DNA from: Lepidurus packardi
Lineage: Eukaryota > Arthropoda > Branchiopoda > Notostraca > Triopsidae
DNA: 64,000 nt
Direction of reading: 5' to 3'
NCBI GenBank assembly: GCA_023053545.1
Contig: JAKZAN010000004.1
Span: 11,160,001-11,224,000, forward strand
Every line of letters starts with the position of its first letter. The first letter of the stretch is position 1. Shown here piece by piece: positions 49,401-61,663 of the stretch. Both the position numbers and the translations under genes were made by a program. The notes below the pieces were generated by a model. That model saw only the letters and a program-made list of their open reading frames with translations, was not told the origin of the DNA and made no database searches.

Positions 49401-51481
49401 AAATTCTTTTGAAAAAAGGGGAAAATTTTTCGAAAAGACAATTTTGGGTATTGCTCGGCCGAAACCTCAAAAATTCTTTAAAAAGACGATGATTCGGAAA
49501 AATTTTGAAACAAAATTTTGAAAAAATTGGCAAAGTTCTCGACAAATTCTTCAGAAAGACGATTTTGCGCATTTTTTTTTATTATTTATTAACCGGAGTA
49601 GGCAATAGCCAATTGCCCGTCTATTTATTGGTCATTTGATTTCCCAAACTTTCCCTCATTGGGCTAATTACAGGAGGGAAGGGTAGAAGGTAGGGAGAGG
49701 GGGGTAGGTTGAGATTTTGCGCATTGTTTGACCGAAACTTGACACAATTCTTGAAAAAGACGATCTTTTCGAAACTTTTGAAATGTCTAAAAATTTCCAA
49801 AAATTTAGATTCCTTCGATTTTTTCAAAATAAGTTTATCACTCCTTTGAAGCATTTTTCAAATTTTGACAAGTTTCGAAAAAATTCGAAATATAGTGTAT
49901 ATTTTGTAAAAGTTGCAGAGTTTGGCAGTAAGAAATCGTCACCTGGAATACCCCCCCCTTGATCCCTATACCCCCCACCATCACCTCTAACCGGGTCTGA
50001 GGGTAACAACCTAGGATAAAGGCGTTTGTATTACTGTGTTAAAACGGGAGAAAGGGAAAAAAATGGCCGGCTGTTTTTGGTGCCGTATTACTTTGCTTTT
50101 TGGCTTATTATTGAAGTTAGTGTCGCAGTGGGGAGCATGCGCTCAATTCAGCCTCATTTTCCTTTTTTCTTCTTCTTTTTTTTCTATTTCCAAAAGGGGA
50201 TGAGCCGTTTGTAGGCCCAAATGTAATAGATTCGACAGCTGTCGATTTTTTAACGTTTCTGGTAGTACTACTTTTCTTTTTCATTCTTTTCGAGGGAAAA
50301 AATGGCCTTAAAGTGACTCTGAACATTGCCAAGATCGAGTAGGTTACATTATGAAAAACGTGAGTCCTTTTGGGAGGGTAGTTGGGATAATAGCTATTTT
50401 TTTTTCTTAACGTTCGTTTTTATTCAGTTAAAACCACAATACTTTCCCCATCCCTTTTACCACGTAAGATAAATGCGCTTGACAAGCCCCCAAAACTCAT
50501 CTTCGCTCGTTATGCTCAGCTCTATTATCCATCTCAAAGCCATGTCACTCGCATTTATAGTCTCTCGCTCTTTAGAAAGAAGTAAAAAATGGTTTAAAAA
50601 AAAAAGGCTTTTTTGGCCGAAAATCCACTTTTTTAACTTTTTTCCCCGAGCACAAGGGGAAGACCACCGGAAACCTTGAGTAAATACTCTGTCATTAATA
50701 GTGGAATCGTGCTCGACTTTTTTCTCTCGAGTTCTCTCCCTTTCTTCTTAACAAAAAAGAGAGAAAAACTGAAAAGGCAAGTCCACATTACTCTCAATCC
50801 TATAATAGCCCGTGTAGCTTTAGCAGCCAACGGAGAAGGAGCGTCTTCTATAATACTGCGGAAAAAAAAGAAAAAAGCTGGGAGAAACTCAAATAAAATT
50901 TAAAAAAAAAAAAACAGGAAGACGCTTCGAGAGGAGCTTATGGGGCTGTGTGAGGCATGGCCCAGATTATAATATACCCGTCGTGATTCACCTAATATGC
51001 AGGCTCGCCCTAAACATGCCGAAAAACATGCCGAAGGAAGAAGAGGAACAAGTCGTGCTTCCCTGGGCTCCTCCCACTCCTGCTCTCCAACCTTATTTTT
51101 TGGCAATCTTTTTTGGCCGAAAAAGGAAGACTTGTAAAAAAAAAAATTAAATTAAAAATAACAACAAAGAACAAAACTAGCAGTTATTTAAGAAAGTGTG
51201 GTTCAAAAAGAGTACAGACCCCGCCCAACTAATCTTTGGGTCTCGGCAGCGGAGAGCAACGGAGATCTGATCCGTAGAGCTGTTTGCGTCGTCCTTATGA
51301 TTGAGTTCGGTGATTATTAAGGCAACTTGTGAATGCAGCTCGCGTTTTCTAAATACCGAATAGAAACATTCATTAGATTTCAGTCTTTTTTTCTTTGGTT
51401 TTTCTTTGCCCAGTTGTATAATTTCTAGAATTTCGAAAAAAAGAAGAATCCCAACCATTGTCTGACTAACATACAGCTTAA
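46432..51481. other. Non-coding interval
   Basis: AT-rich sequence with ACCTAATTTAGTTATTATATTAC units occupies 48840-48965. Repeated TTCGAAAAATT words occur at 49380-49580 and 49730-49900. Plus-strand and minus-strand frames near 47.4-48.0 kb reach about 130-147 codons but are rich in Phe/Lys and lack any domain I recognise. Confidence 0.5.
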
Positions 51482-51667
51482 TTATTGCCGTTCGGTTGGA
51501 GCGCCAGGAAAACTTGGTCGGAACAAACTGCAGAAGCCTTATATGAAAACTGGATGATGAACATCACGAGCAAGCCCGGTGACATGTATACAAGGCTCGA
51601 GAGGCAGCTCTACAATAGAAAATTACCTTCCCGAGAGGTCTGCAAGACGGCAACTCTAGTGTTCTAA
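51482..51667 (+). pseudogene. Possible coding remnant with Myb/SANT-like spacing
   Basis: An open stretch of about 61 codons ending in TAA has a balanced amino-acid content unlike other frames here. It contains W(S)EQTAEALYENW, then YTRLERQL and SREVCKTATLV. Two Trp about 14 residues apart, a helix with RLERQL and a final SREVCK segment resemble trihelix or Myb/SANT-like DNA-binding domains of transposons and transcription factors. It has no convincing ATG at its left edge and is cut short by TAA, so it is either a decayed mobile-element fragment or a chance frame. Confidence 0.2.
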
Positions 51668-52637
51668 CGTTCCTTCTACTGTTTCTTAACTCTTTTTTTT
51701 TTTTTCTAATACCGTCTTGGATTTGGACCCAAAGTGGGGAGATTCATATGCAAGTCTGGTAAGAAGCGTGTCATTTGGTTTTTTCTGCTCCTCGAAAGCC
51801 AGCTTCTCTTTTTTTTAAATAAAGTTCAAGAAAAGGAAACCTTCCTGGGTTTGAAACTGAGGTTTTTAACGGTTTCAACTGTTATAGTATTGCGCAAAGG
51901 GTTGTAATGCCGAATGCATGTGTGTTAAAGTTGAAATGCAGTCGTTAACCGCATTTAAAAGATCGTTGGAGGAAAGAAGGGAAGGTTTGCTTCGACCGGA
52001 GATCATTAGCACAACATATTTAATGTTAACTCCTTTTATTTCTTTTCATTTTTTTTTATTATTTTTTAAAAAGCTTCTGGGATTCTTTTTATGAGGCGAC
52101 CTTATATATGTACATATGTGCCAAACGTCTCCAGCGGCCTAATTATAGCGATCATTGAGTGTATTCTAGTTTTTTTTATTTTGTTTCGGGAGACTACAAA
52201 GTGTACTAAGTGAGCACCCTAACAGGTTTATTTGGAGCGGAGCAATTTCCAGTGAGAAGAGGCCCCTCTTGTTCTTTTTTTTCCCGAATTTTAATCCTTT
52301 TATTTTTATTGTATTTTTTAAAGCCAAGGTTTTTATTGTCAGAGCTGGTCATTTGATTAGCTGAAGAATGCGAGAGAAAAGTTTCTTTTTCGGCGCGGAA
52401 ACGAGCCAAAATTATGCTTTGCGCATAAAGGGAGACACATACTCGTGCCGTTTTGTTAATGGACGCCATTAAGTTTAGGTAGTAATTAGACAAACATGAA
52501 GTTTACCTGGTGGGTTTGTTTTTCCCCCTTCTTCTGCGCTTCCTCGACTCTTCTCTGGACCGAAATCCCATTTAGTTTCTGAGGAAGAATACCTTTATAA
52601 TAAGAAGGAAATTTTGTCGAAGACTTGAGAGAGAGGG

Positions 52638-52670
<33 letters not shown>

Positions 52671-53149
52671 GTTAGGAAGTTTTTAATGAGGTTGCCACTT
52701 GCAAAAGCTGCACCAAGTATGACGTGATATATACCCAGAAAGCGCCGTGCGACTGGGCTTAATCACTGTAGACGAAAATGACGTCTTTAAGCCCTTTCGT
52801 GTGTGCAATAGTTAGATCTAATCAAGGTGGCTTGGCGTGGCGGGTTCTCTCACAAACCAGCGCGGCACTCCACACAACAGCAGCCCGCGAACTATATGGT
52901 AATTATTCCATTATGTCCTATTTTATTGCCGTTTGGAGATATAAAAACCAGATGCGCTGCACTGATAAATTGGGGTGATTGTTACGCTTTCTTCCTCTGG
53001 GCTTTTTTTCCCCGAGCGCCTAATTAAGGCTCTAGTGAGGTCTAAAAGCTCCCTAACATTTCAATTGTTTAGAAAGAAGACCCCCCCCCCCCCCCCCCCC
53101 CCTTTCCTTAATTGTCATTTCTTTTACGACCTCGTCACAACCACTAAAT
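51668..53149. other. Non-coding interval with GA and C tracts
   Basis: A GA-rich microsatellite lies at 52627-52665 and could bind GAGA-type factors. A run of 22 C lies at 53081-53102. No gene is recognised. Confidence 0.6.
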
Positions 53150-53865
53150 TTTTTTTTGCTTTTGTCGCAATCTTTGATTATTGTAACGCTTGCTTCCTCT
53201 TTGGAAGTTGCTGGAACTTTCACTGAAGAAATGGCGTAATTTAAGTATTCTAAATTTTTTTTTTTTTTTTTTGCTTTTGTCGCAATTTTTGATTAGTGTA
53301 ACGCTTGCTTCCTCTTTGGAGGTTGCTTGAACTTTCGCGGAAGAAATGCGTAATCTAAAAAAATGCGAATGAAGAAATGCGTATTCTAAATTTTTGTAAA
53401 TTTTTTTTTTATTTGCTTTTGTCGCAATCTTTGATTATTGTAACGCTTCTTTCCTCTTTGGAAGTTGCTTGAACTTTCACTGAAGAAATGGTGTAATTTT
53501 AGAATTCTAATTTTTCTTTTTGCTTTTGTCGCAATTTTTGATTATTGTAACGCTTACTTCCTCTTTGGAAGTTGCTGGAACTTTCACTGAAGAAATGGCG
53601 TAATTTAAGTATTCTAAATTTTTTTTTTTTTTTTGCTTTTGTCGCAATTTTTGATTATTGTAACGCTTACTTCCTCTTTGGAAGTTGCTCGAACTTTCGC
53701 GGAAGAAATGCGTAATGTTAGTATTCTAAATTTTTTTGATTTTTTTTTTTTTTTTTTTGCTTTTGTCGCAATTTTTGATTATGGTAACGCTTGCTTCCTC
53801 TTTGGAAGTTGCTTGAACTTTCACGGAAGAAATGGTGTAATTTTAGTATTTAAATTTTTTTTTTT
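53150..53865. repeat. Tandem repeat, about 105-145 bp unit, six copies
   Basis: GCTTTTGTCGCAATTTTTGA followed by GTAACGCTTRCTTCCTCTTTGGA recurs at about 53158, 53271, 53415, 53521, 53634 and 53758. Spacing varies because a poly-T tract between units differs in length. Open frames reading FAFVAIFDY and CFLFGSC arise from the repeat and are not genes. Confidence 0.95.
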
Positions 53866-56689
53866 GGAATTTTAAGAAAAGCTCAGAAGTCTCGTTGGAA
53901 TCGCGACAGATTTTCGTAAAAATTAGACAGACACGACTTGACTCGCAGGAAAGGCGATACAGGGCTAATGGTGGAGGGGGTCGTCGTTATGGTTTAGAGC
54001 ATTATAGGGCACGGTTTTTAGGGTTCGTATGCTTTGGCTTTTGAAAGTTAAAAGTTTGAGACCCATTGTACCGCCAGCCACTTGACTAATGATTGTGTGC
54101 ACGGAAAGCAATTGTCTGCCACCGGATTCACATTCTTCTCCCAAAATGGTTGACACCCAGAGCTTGCAGCCCCATTATTACTGGGTATACACAGCGTTTT
54201 TGCTCGCTTTCCAGTCGCTCACACACTCACACACACGTAGAAGATACAGAATACACATAGAGAGCCAGGGTTACCAGGATGGATCTCCCTTATCCTTCCC
54301 CACATGATGGTGTCGGTTTTTCCTTTTCCTTGATAGTTTAGCTGAGCTATTATGTTGAATCGCCCCGAAAACCGAAAAATCCATTAGCTCTTTGCCTCAT
54401 ATCCCAGGTGATATGATCCGGCCCCTTTTAGCGATTTGTTTGGCGGTTTTGGGGGGTTTCCAGACAGAAATTTTGAACACAACTGCGAATGTGATACAGC
54501 AGAAAGCTTCCAATTGCTGCAAGAGGGGGGTCTGGCTATGCTTACATGTCTGCTGGCTTGTCTATCGTACGCAAGGAAGTCGAGATGAAAAATTGTTGCA
54601 AGGCTTTTGTGTATCTTGGGGGTTGTACTTGCCATCCATGACTTTGTTATACATACGAGTATTAGGGGAAGAGATTTGATGAGGAAATAACAAGCGAGCT
54701 GAGTCATGGTACAACGTTCCACTTCCTACTCAGATTCTGTATTCAATTACAGTAGTGATAAGATCAGAGCAAAGGACTCGGTGGACTTGGGATTTCTTCC
54801 GTGCCGATGACAAATTCTCGGGGTTTGGTCATGAAAGCGCAGTTCCTGTCCCCGAGACGTCTCCGGTGTCCGCAGTGTGGCCCAAATGCCTCTAAGTACT
54901 AGAAGAGTTTTGTACTATTCGGTTCTCACAAGGAATCTCAATTTTTGAAAATTTTGGGGGAGTTGGGGAAGAGTTTTGAGAAGCATGTCAATGAGTCTAA
55001 TGGGTTTGGGAGGCCAAAGCGAATTTGGCTGACTTGGAATGTTTCTGGAGGAAAAGGTGCCTCTTGCTCCGATTAATTTATGTATACCTGGGTACCGGCA
55101 TTGTGTGTTAATAGAACCGAGTGTCACACCGAGAGATATAAGCGCGACAAGGATTTAAGAGAGCTAATGATGGCGGGGGGCTTTTGAGGGTGTCTTGGAC
55201 TGCTTGGATGCTTTAGAAAAGCCTGCTTAATATAATGCCCGCTGTATCATTAGACGCATTTATGTGGAGCACCGCGGGGACGGTTCTTACTTTGGTCTGA
55301 TCATCATCCTAAGGAAATCCCATAGAGCATGTTCTCAGGTGTGACTTGTGAGGACTTTGGGGAGACGCTATCAGCTTTTCCGGCTGATATGAAAGAGACC
55401 CGCGTGTCATCGTAAATATGCTTGGACGATGACAAGAAGACCGAGACCAAGAATATGAAATGCTAAAAAAGAAGCGAAGAAATGATAAGTCCAGATGGGT
55501 CAGTGAGATTAACTGTGTTCTCGTTAGACTGCGTCCAGTTCTTTCGACGACAGAGATAAACCTACTGTAAATGTCATATCTACATCTCGACTTTTGCACA
55601 TGTCACCTGTAATTTCCTGGGGGAAGAATCAAAACGAGAAAGGACAGGAAGAATGACTGGGTAGGACCTTTAGTTTTTTTTTTTTTTAGTTTTTTTTTTT
55701 TAGCATTTAGCTTCTCGCGTTTCGGTTTTGGGACTGTAATGTAAGCTGCTTGTCCTGCATGAGAACATGAGTCCTGGCAAGTTTAGCATAAGTGTGTAAT
55801 CCATGCAGGTTAATGGACATTAACAGTCATGTGGAAGTCGTGATGACCGTGTAAATGGGGGCGAAGAGTTTTACTATTATAGCGGAATCTTTTGAAGAGT
55901 GCAAAGAGAGAGAGAGAGTTGCATGAATGTTGGGAAAGGTAAAGGATATTTTTCTTTTGCCTAGTGCTGATTGCAATGCTTAGTTGGACCTGGCTCTTAT
56001 GGTTGGACTTTTTAGTTTCGTATTAATATGTATAAATTTGGAAGGGGCAAGGAGGATCTTTGCTGGGATCGGTCCGTTTTTCTTTTTACCCGAGATGCAG
56101 ATTCCTCAAGTCATTAACATGCGAGGCAAGGTGAAGCTGACGTGGCTCTTTCTGACGTTCTGGCTAGATTATGACCTGACACGGGCTAATTACATAGCTA
56201 GAAAACTTTTGCTTAGCCATAAACTTGTTTGGCAATTAAAAACTACATGCGCGCAAAGAGAAATTGGATTGGCTCAATAGCGTAGGTACAGTGTAGATTG
56301 TATACATAATGTGTGGAACAACTCGGGTATGAGAGAGTTCCCAAGATGTATGCAGGTTAATAAGAAAAATTCGCTGCGTTAAGACTGCAATTTATTTGTT
56401 GGATAAAAATCCGTGACGAGCCCTTAACAAAGCGACTAATGTAAACGCGCCTTACCTAACAAGTGAAGCGGCGCAGCTTGGGTTGCGCGGTCGTTCATAG
56501 GCTACCTAGTCATGGTGTACAGTACGCCCGCCGCTTTGTCAAGGCTAAGCGTCTTAACTTGCTGAATTTCTGCTTGAAAAGTGCCTTAAAATCTGCCTTT
56601 CTGCCCTACAGTCTCTAACCGTGCTTTAATGAGAAGTGTAAAGAAAAAACTGTACGATTGCACGTGATATTCGTAAATCTTTAGACGCT
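53866..56689. other. Non-coding interval
   Basis: Poly-T runs lie near 55674-55700, an AG run near 55903-55918, and CA repeats near 54221-54236. No gene is recognised. Confidence 0.5.
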
Positions 56690-56692
56690 TTT

Positions 56693-56944
56693 AAAAACGT
56701 TCGATTTTGGCGACCGGCTTCAAAATGGCGTCCCGCCCAGTTTCAGCATATTGTGCTCCACAATTTACGTTCTAAGTTTCTCTGAATGATACAGCTATTT
56801 CCGTCTTCAAACCATGTCATACTAGTCTTGTTTCAGTATGTGATAAGTCGCTTTAAAATCTGAGCTTTAAATTCAAAACTTCTTGAGAATATAGAACCGT
56901 TATTATGGAAAAACGTTCGATTTTTCCCGGCCATCAAAATGGCG
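56693..56944 (+). promoter_or_regulatory. Paired Pho/YY1-like motif with shared flank
   Basis: AAACGTTCGATTTT, then about 10-15 bases, then CAAAATGGCGT, occurs at 56694-56731 and again at 56911-56945. AAAATGGCG is the core recognised by YY1 and fly Pho. A further AAAATGGC lies at 57880-57887. A Polycomb-response role is only a suggestion. Confidence 0.3.
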
Positions 56945-56945
56945 T

Positions 56946-58173
56946 ACTTTCAGCACTTCCTAGGAGTTAACTTTTGTGGAATGTGAAGTGTTTCGAGTAC
57001 AAATTTTGCCAGATCAACCAAGCAAGTTTCCTGGTATACTGTTCCAATCCCAAAGTTCCAACTTCTAAACCCACCGTCCTCTTCTTCAATCACCACCACC
57101 CCCCCTCTTTCCTTCGATGCCCTTTTTACTATGAAAGAAGCTATAACGCTGCAAACTTTGTCGAGACAAGATCAAAACGCCGTAAAACCAAGAGGATCTT
57201 CTTAAGTCAACAATTCTGTCTTAGATCGGTGGTTTAACCGAGTCAAAATGCGTTGGTTTGGGGGGTCCTAGACACTTTCGGTAAACAGAGAGCTTCATAA
57301 TAGGACCTTTATGAGTATGCACCTGTTATTATCGCTCTGGTTGTATATACTCCCTAGGCGTGTGAGGGATTTTGATCCTCAAGACCTTTAGAAGCTGAAT
57401 CTTTGCACCCTTTTCTTTTCCTATGGGAAAAGGCCAACGCTTTCGAGAAAATGGATCCGAGAAATTGTGTAGTTAAGGCGGCTTTAGCAAACCGATTGAC
57501 CCCGTATCTTCCAAGCGAGCAAATACGCCAAATGGCCCATCTCATAAGAAAATCCTTTGCCTCGAGGTAGCATATAGATTAAGAAGAGGTACCCATGTGT
57601 TGCTTCCAAAAAAAAAATACAAAAAAATGCAACTCCAAATTTGCCAGGGGATGGATTAAAAGGAGATGAAGTATCCCTCTCTCTTTCGCGTTTCTGTGCT
57701 GCAGACTTTTCAAGGGCTCATTTCTTGTACTCAAATTCGAGCATAGAATTTACGACCTGCACGTGAGCCTCATAAATTGAGTCCAGATGACCTATTGTTT
57801 GCTCTTGCCCAAAACTTAAAAACTTTGTCTTAAAAAAAATCCGAGTGTATTGTAGCGAGGTCTTCATTACAAATTTCTCAAAATGGCTGTCTGCTCTCTC
57901 TCATTCGCTTGTCTGCCAGATACAAAGTGATGCTATCCTTCTCTAGAAGAATCCCACAATCTGTAATCCCCATATGTGAAAGGCCTATCATAATCTAACA
58001 TAAGATTATACAACAATTATGTAAAATATACAAAAGTGTATCAAAAAAAATATCTATAAAATTACATATTAAAAATCTTTCATCTTTTGGGAGGATTTTC
58101 TGTTTTGATAATTTTCTGCTTCTTTTTGGGGCCAAAAATCGTCTTTTTGAAGAATTTTTTGAGAATTTTCGTA
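56946..58173. other. Non-coding interval
   Basis: This stretch has mixed composition with short poly-A runs. No gene or repeat of note is visible. Confidence 0.5.
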
Positions 58174-58330
58174 TTCTTCGAAATTTTCTTGGATTTGTCG
58201 AATTCTTCGAAATTTTCTTGGATTTTTCGAATTCTTCGAAATTTTCTTGGATTTTTCGAATTCTTCGAAATGTTCTTGGATTTTTCGAATTTTTTTTGGA
58301 TTTTTCGAATTCTTCGAAAAAAATTTTGAT
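58174..58330. repeat. 29 bp tandem repeat, four or more copies
   Basis: TTCTTCGAAATTTTCTTGGA starts at 58174, 58203, 58232 and 58261, giving a period of 29 bases, and then degenerates. The 129-codon minus-strand frame through it (Lys/Glu/Phe/Ile-rich) is a product of the repeat. Confidence 0.93.
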
Positions 58331-61318
58331 TTTTCGAGAAGTTTTCGAATTTTCGGCTTCAAAAATCTTCCAACCAGAATGAAAAAATGTTCAACGAAAA
58401 CGAATGCTGTCAAAAGCCTCATTGAACTGGTATAAAAGCGCATTCCAGGGTGAAGCATTTATTAGGACATCAGCTAAGCAAGTTTAACAGCTTAATTTCG
58501 GCGTAAAAAAACGACAAAAGGAGAGCTGGGGAACTCCACAGGAGCTCTTTTGTTTTCTGTACTTCGCCCATCCCATAGCATGCACATATACTCTCCCTGC
58601 GCCGCTGCGCGAAGAAGCGTTTTTCCACGGACCCGCCAGGACTTTAAATGGTCCCTCAATTTCAAGATTACAGCATGCTATATGCAGATTAACTTTTTAG
58701 CCCATTAACGGATAGTAAGAAACCCCCAAAAGTTGCGCGTGGGTCTTATTGTCCTGAGAAGGAAATCCTGCTGAGACCCATTAACATTAAATATGACTTG
58801 TCAACGAAAACTGCGTGCGGAGGACGTGAATGCCCTGTAGTTTCTCATGGCTTCTAAACAGCATCTCAATCTTTAAAAAAAAAGAAAGAAATGAAACCGT
58901 TTGGGTTTGGTTCAAAGAAGCTAAGGGGATTACATCGGCACTTTGCTGAGCCAATTAATCAGTTTATGAGTCTTGCATGTGTTAATCCAAGGCCCGATAG
59001 CGGTACAGGTTGTTTGTTGTTTCTTTTTATGCGCTGAGGAACCCGAAATCTGTTCCCGTCTTCCCAGTTTTCCACTTTTCCAACATGCTGCACTTTAGGG
59101 AAGTTGGAGCAAGTGCAGATGTAAAGCAGGGCAAGATTGCATGCAAACGCAGCAGATGTGAACCCTGAATAGCAGGAGAAAGCGGGCTCTACGTTGTTAT
59201 AGCTTTGAGAAAATATCGTTATTAGGTTAAGAAATAGACTACTAGAAGAGCTAAAGAAACTTCCCGAAGATGAGAGAACACAATGTTCCTCCAAAGCTTC
59301 TCCTTTTTTTTTATTTCTTGTTATCTTGTATGGGTATTTATTGGATCCTTGAGGGGAAATACTCTAAAAGGGGAAAACGTCGTAAAGAAAAGAAAAGGGT
59401 TTAATAAAGCACACCTGAGGACGGAGAGCGTCTAATTAGAGCTTTTCCACCTGTGCAGTTTGTGGTCCCCAGTGAAAAGTCAACACAGCAAGTCACTGCC
59501 TTGGCTGGGACTACCGGGAAAACGTCCCAGTCATCATACGTGATGGTTTGACAGGATTTCCCAAGAAAAATATATATAAAAAAAAGATTTCTATTTGACG
59601 ATAAGAATAAGATTGTTATTTTTTTTTCTCTTTCTGGAAGATGGCACTTTCTTCCCACTTCTTCCCAGCTGCTGAAATTCAATTATAGAACAGAGAGAGA
59701 CAGAGAGTTTGAGTTAGGCCTTGTTGATTTAGCCTGATTTGTACTTACTTTTTATTACAGATCCACAAAACTATTAATTATTTTAATTATAGCATTAACG
59801 ATAATTAATTAATTAATTATCCTTAATGGTTATATTATTTTTATATTTACCTATTATTTATTATTTGTATTAATTATTTATATTTATATTATTATGTATA
59901 TTTATATTATTATTATATTAATAGTTATATTATTTATATTTACGTATTATTTAGCCGCATTTTAAGTTTGGAAGTGTTTGAAAGACATCTTGTTCCGAAA
60001 GTTTGACGACTTGATTTGGGACATTGTGCTGCTCCAGCACACTGTGATGACGCCTGGTACTTTTCAGAAGCCAAACAAGCCGGAAATTAGCTACGTATAT
60101 CTATTTTACTTTTTAATGCAAAGCTTTCGCAAAACCAACCCGTTTTACGGATTTTGTGACAAACAGGTGTAATTTATCCTGCTGTCACAATGACACGTCA
60201 TTTTGGAACAATGATATTTTTCAGCTAATGGATGGAAAGAAATTACACCTTTTAACTAGTTTAACTGTTTAAGTTCACTGTTTTACTAGTTGACTAGTTT
60301 ACAAGTTTTAACCTAACCTAATTCATTTCCACTCCAACTGCCGAGTGACACCTCACTCGTTTCTGGAGCACGTTTGGCAACAATATGACGCCTTAGTGTC
60401 AGTTTTAACCTCCAGGTTATTAACCGGAGAACCTGTAATAACAAACATCAGTGCCATCTGTGATTCTTTTGCACCAATAAAGCTAAGGTATACGGGAGCC
60501 TTCATCTTTCCATGAAAATCTTCAAGATGATTTAATACTAATCTAAGAATAGTAATTACTTTAACCTCGTTTTCATTTTCGCCTAAAAGAAATCCAACTC
60601 TGATAATAATCTAAATTCTCGTAATAATAGCACTTTTTTCTAGCATTATAATAAGACTTTCCGAATTCCAGGAATAACGGTAGCGATTGTTGAAGGCATC
60701 TGTCCTGTCAACTCTTCAAATCATGTGTGGTCTTATGAATGGGAGATAAAAGTTGGGGTTTATCCAAGAACACCGCATCTCTTTTAAGAGCCCTCCCAAA
60801 GTTGAAATAAAACGCAAATAAGAAATCATAAAAGAATGGAAAATAAAAATATGAAAGGTCCTTTTGGTGGGAGCATATGCTTCCAATTCTATTGTGTGCT
60901 GTTATATTTCTGGGTCGACTCCATAAACCTTTGACCCTGGCATAAGTATACGCTTTTGCCTTTTTGGTGAATCCATGCATGCAATGTGTATGTAAAAATT
61001 CCTACCCTCTTGAACCTAGTGAACGATTTGGAGCTAAAAGCTCATCATCATCTCATCTGCCTTTTGTCAGGGTCACAGGAACTGTCGTGAAAGTTTACCA
61101 AGTTCCAGTTGAGGGTAACTTTCTGGCCCTGGTTTCCTTTAAAAATAAAAAGAAATGTTCCTTTTTTCATAAGGACTTTTTGGCAGTGGGCGTGATCCGT
61201 TTTACTGTACTTTTCTCTTTTTTTTGGTCGAAAATGATGTCGTTTTCTACAGCCAAAAACTTGTATTGTTATAGAAGCGGGTTTTTTTAAGGCGGGTGGA
61301 GAAGACGGAATGGAATGA
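58331..61318. other. Non-coding interval, AT-rich in the middle
   Basis: Extremely AT-rich TTAATTA and TTATATTTA repeats fill about 59765-59955. ACTAGTT repeats occur at 60255-60312. No gene is recognised. Confidence 0.5.
60445..60459 (-). repeat. Dispersed element, copy 3 (core only)
   Basis: Only the 15-base core AGATGGCACTGATGT is shared with 26952-26966. The flanks do not align convincingly, so this may be chance. Confidence 0.3.
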
Positions 61319-61362
61319 CAACGAGTTTCTTTTTGCTTTACTGGCCCCACAAGTCCACTCAC
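61319..61362 (-). promoter_or_regulatory. Short element shared with the gene 1 3' flank (copy near gene 2)
   Basis: This is the partner of 19186-19232. TTTACTGGCCCCA (plus strand) is exact in both copies, followed by AGTCC and ACTCA in the same order. If the AATAAA at 61602 is the real transcript end, this lies just beyond the transcript. Confidence 0.4.
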
Positions 61363-61601
61363 ACGCGATGGGATTAGACATCCATTTTATGCATTCAAGG
61401 AAAATAGCAAAATCTTTACAGTAATAACAAAGCACTAGACAAAACAAGGCGAAAAATACTGGCCGCTGACCAAATGGGTTACTGTCTTCCTCTTCAGATC
61501 TATTTCTCTTTTTAAATTCTTAATTGCTCTAACTTTACATTAGCACCAAAGTCCAATGCGCTTGACTCGGAATTCCTCTTTGTTTCATTCTTGTCTGTCT
61601 C

Positions 61602-61607
61602 TTTATT
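61602..61607 (-). terminator. Candidate polyadenylation signal (AATAAA) of gene 2
   Basis: A canonical AATAAA (context CAATAAAG) on the minus strand lies about 57 bases past the TGA. It would give a short 3' UTR. It is the nearest such hexamer, but transcript data would be needed to show that it is used. Confidence 0.4.
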
Positions 61608-61663
61608 GAATTGTATTGAATTGATTTAGAGAAGATGGGAAGCGAAAGTTGAATCGAATCGAA

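Noticed and set aside
53633-53875. A repeated hydrophobic peptide pattern (FAFVAIFDY)
   Set aside because: It is a translation of the 53.2-53.9 kb tandem repeat with frame changes between units.
58069-58458. A 129-codon Lys/Glu/Phe-rich minus-strand frame resembling a coiled coil
   Set aside because: It arises from a 29 bp tandem repeat. The period is not a multiple of three, and the apparent heptads follow the repeat.
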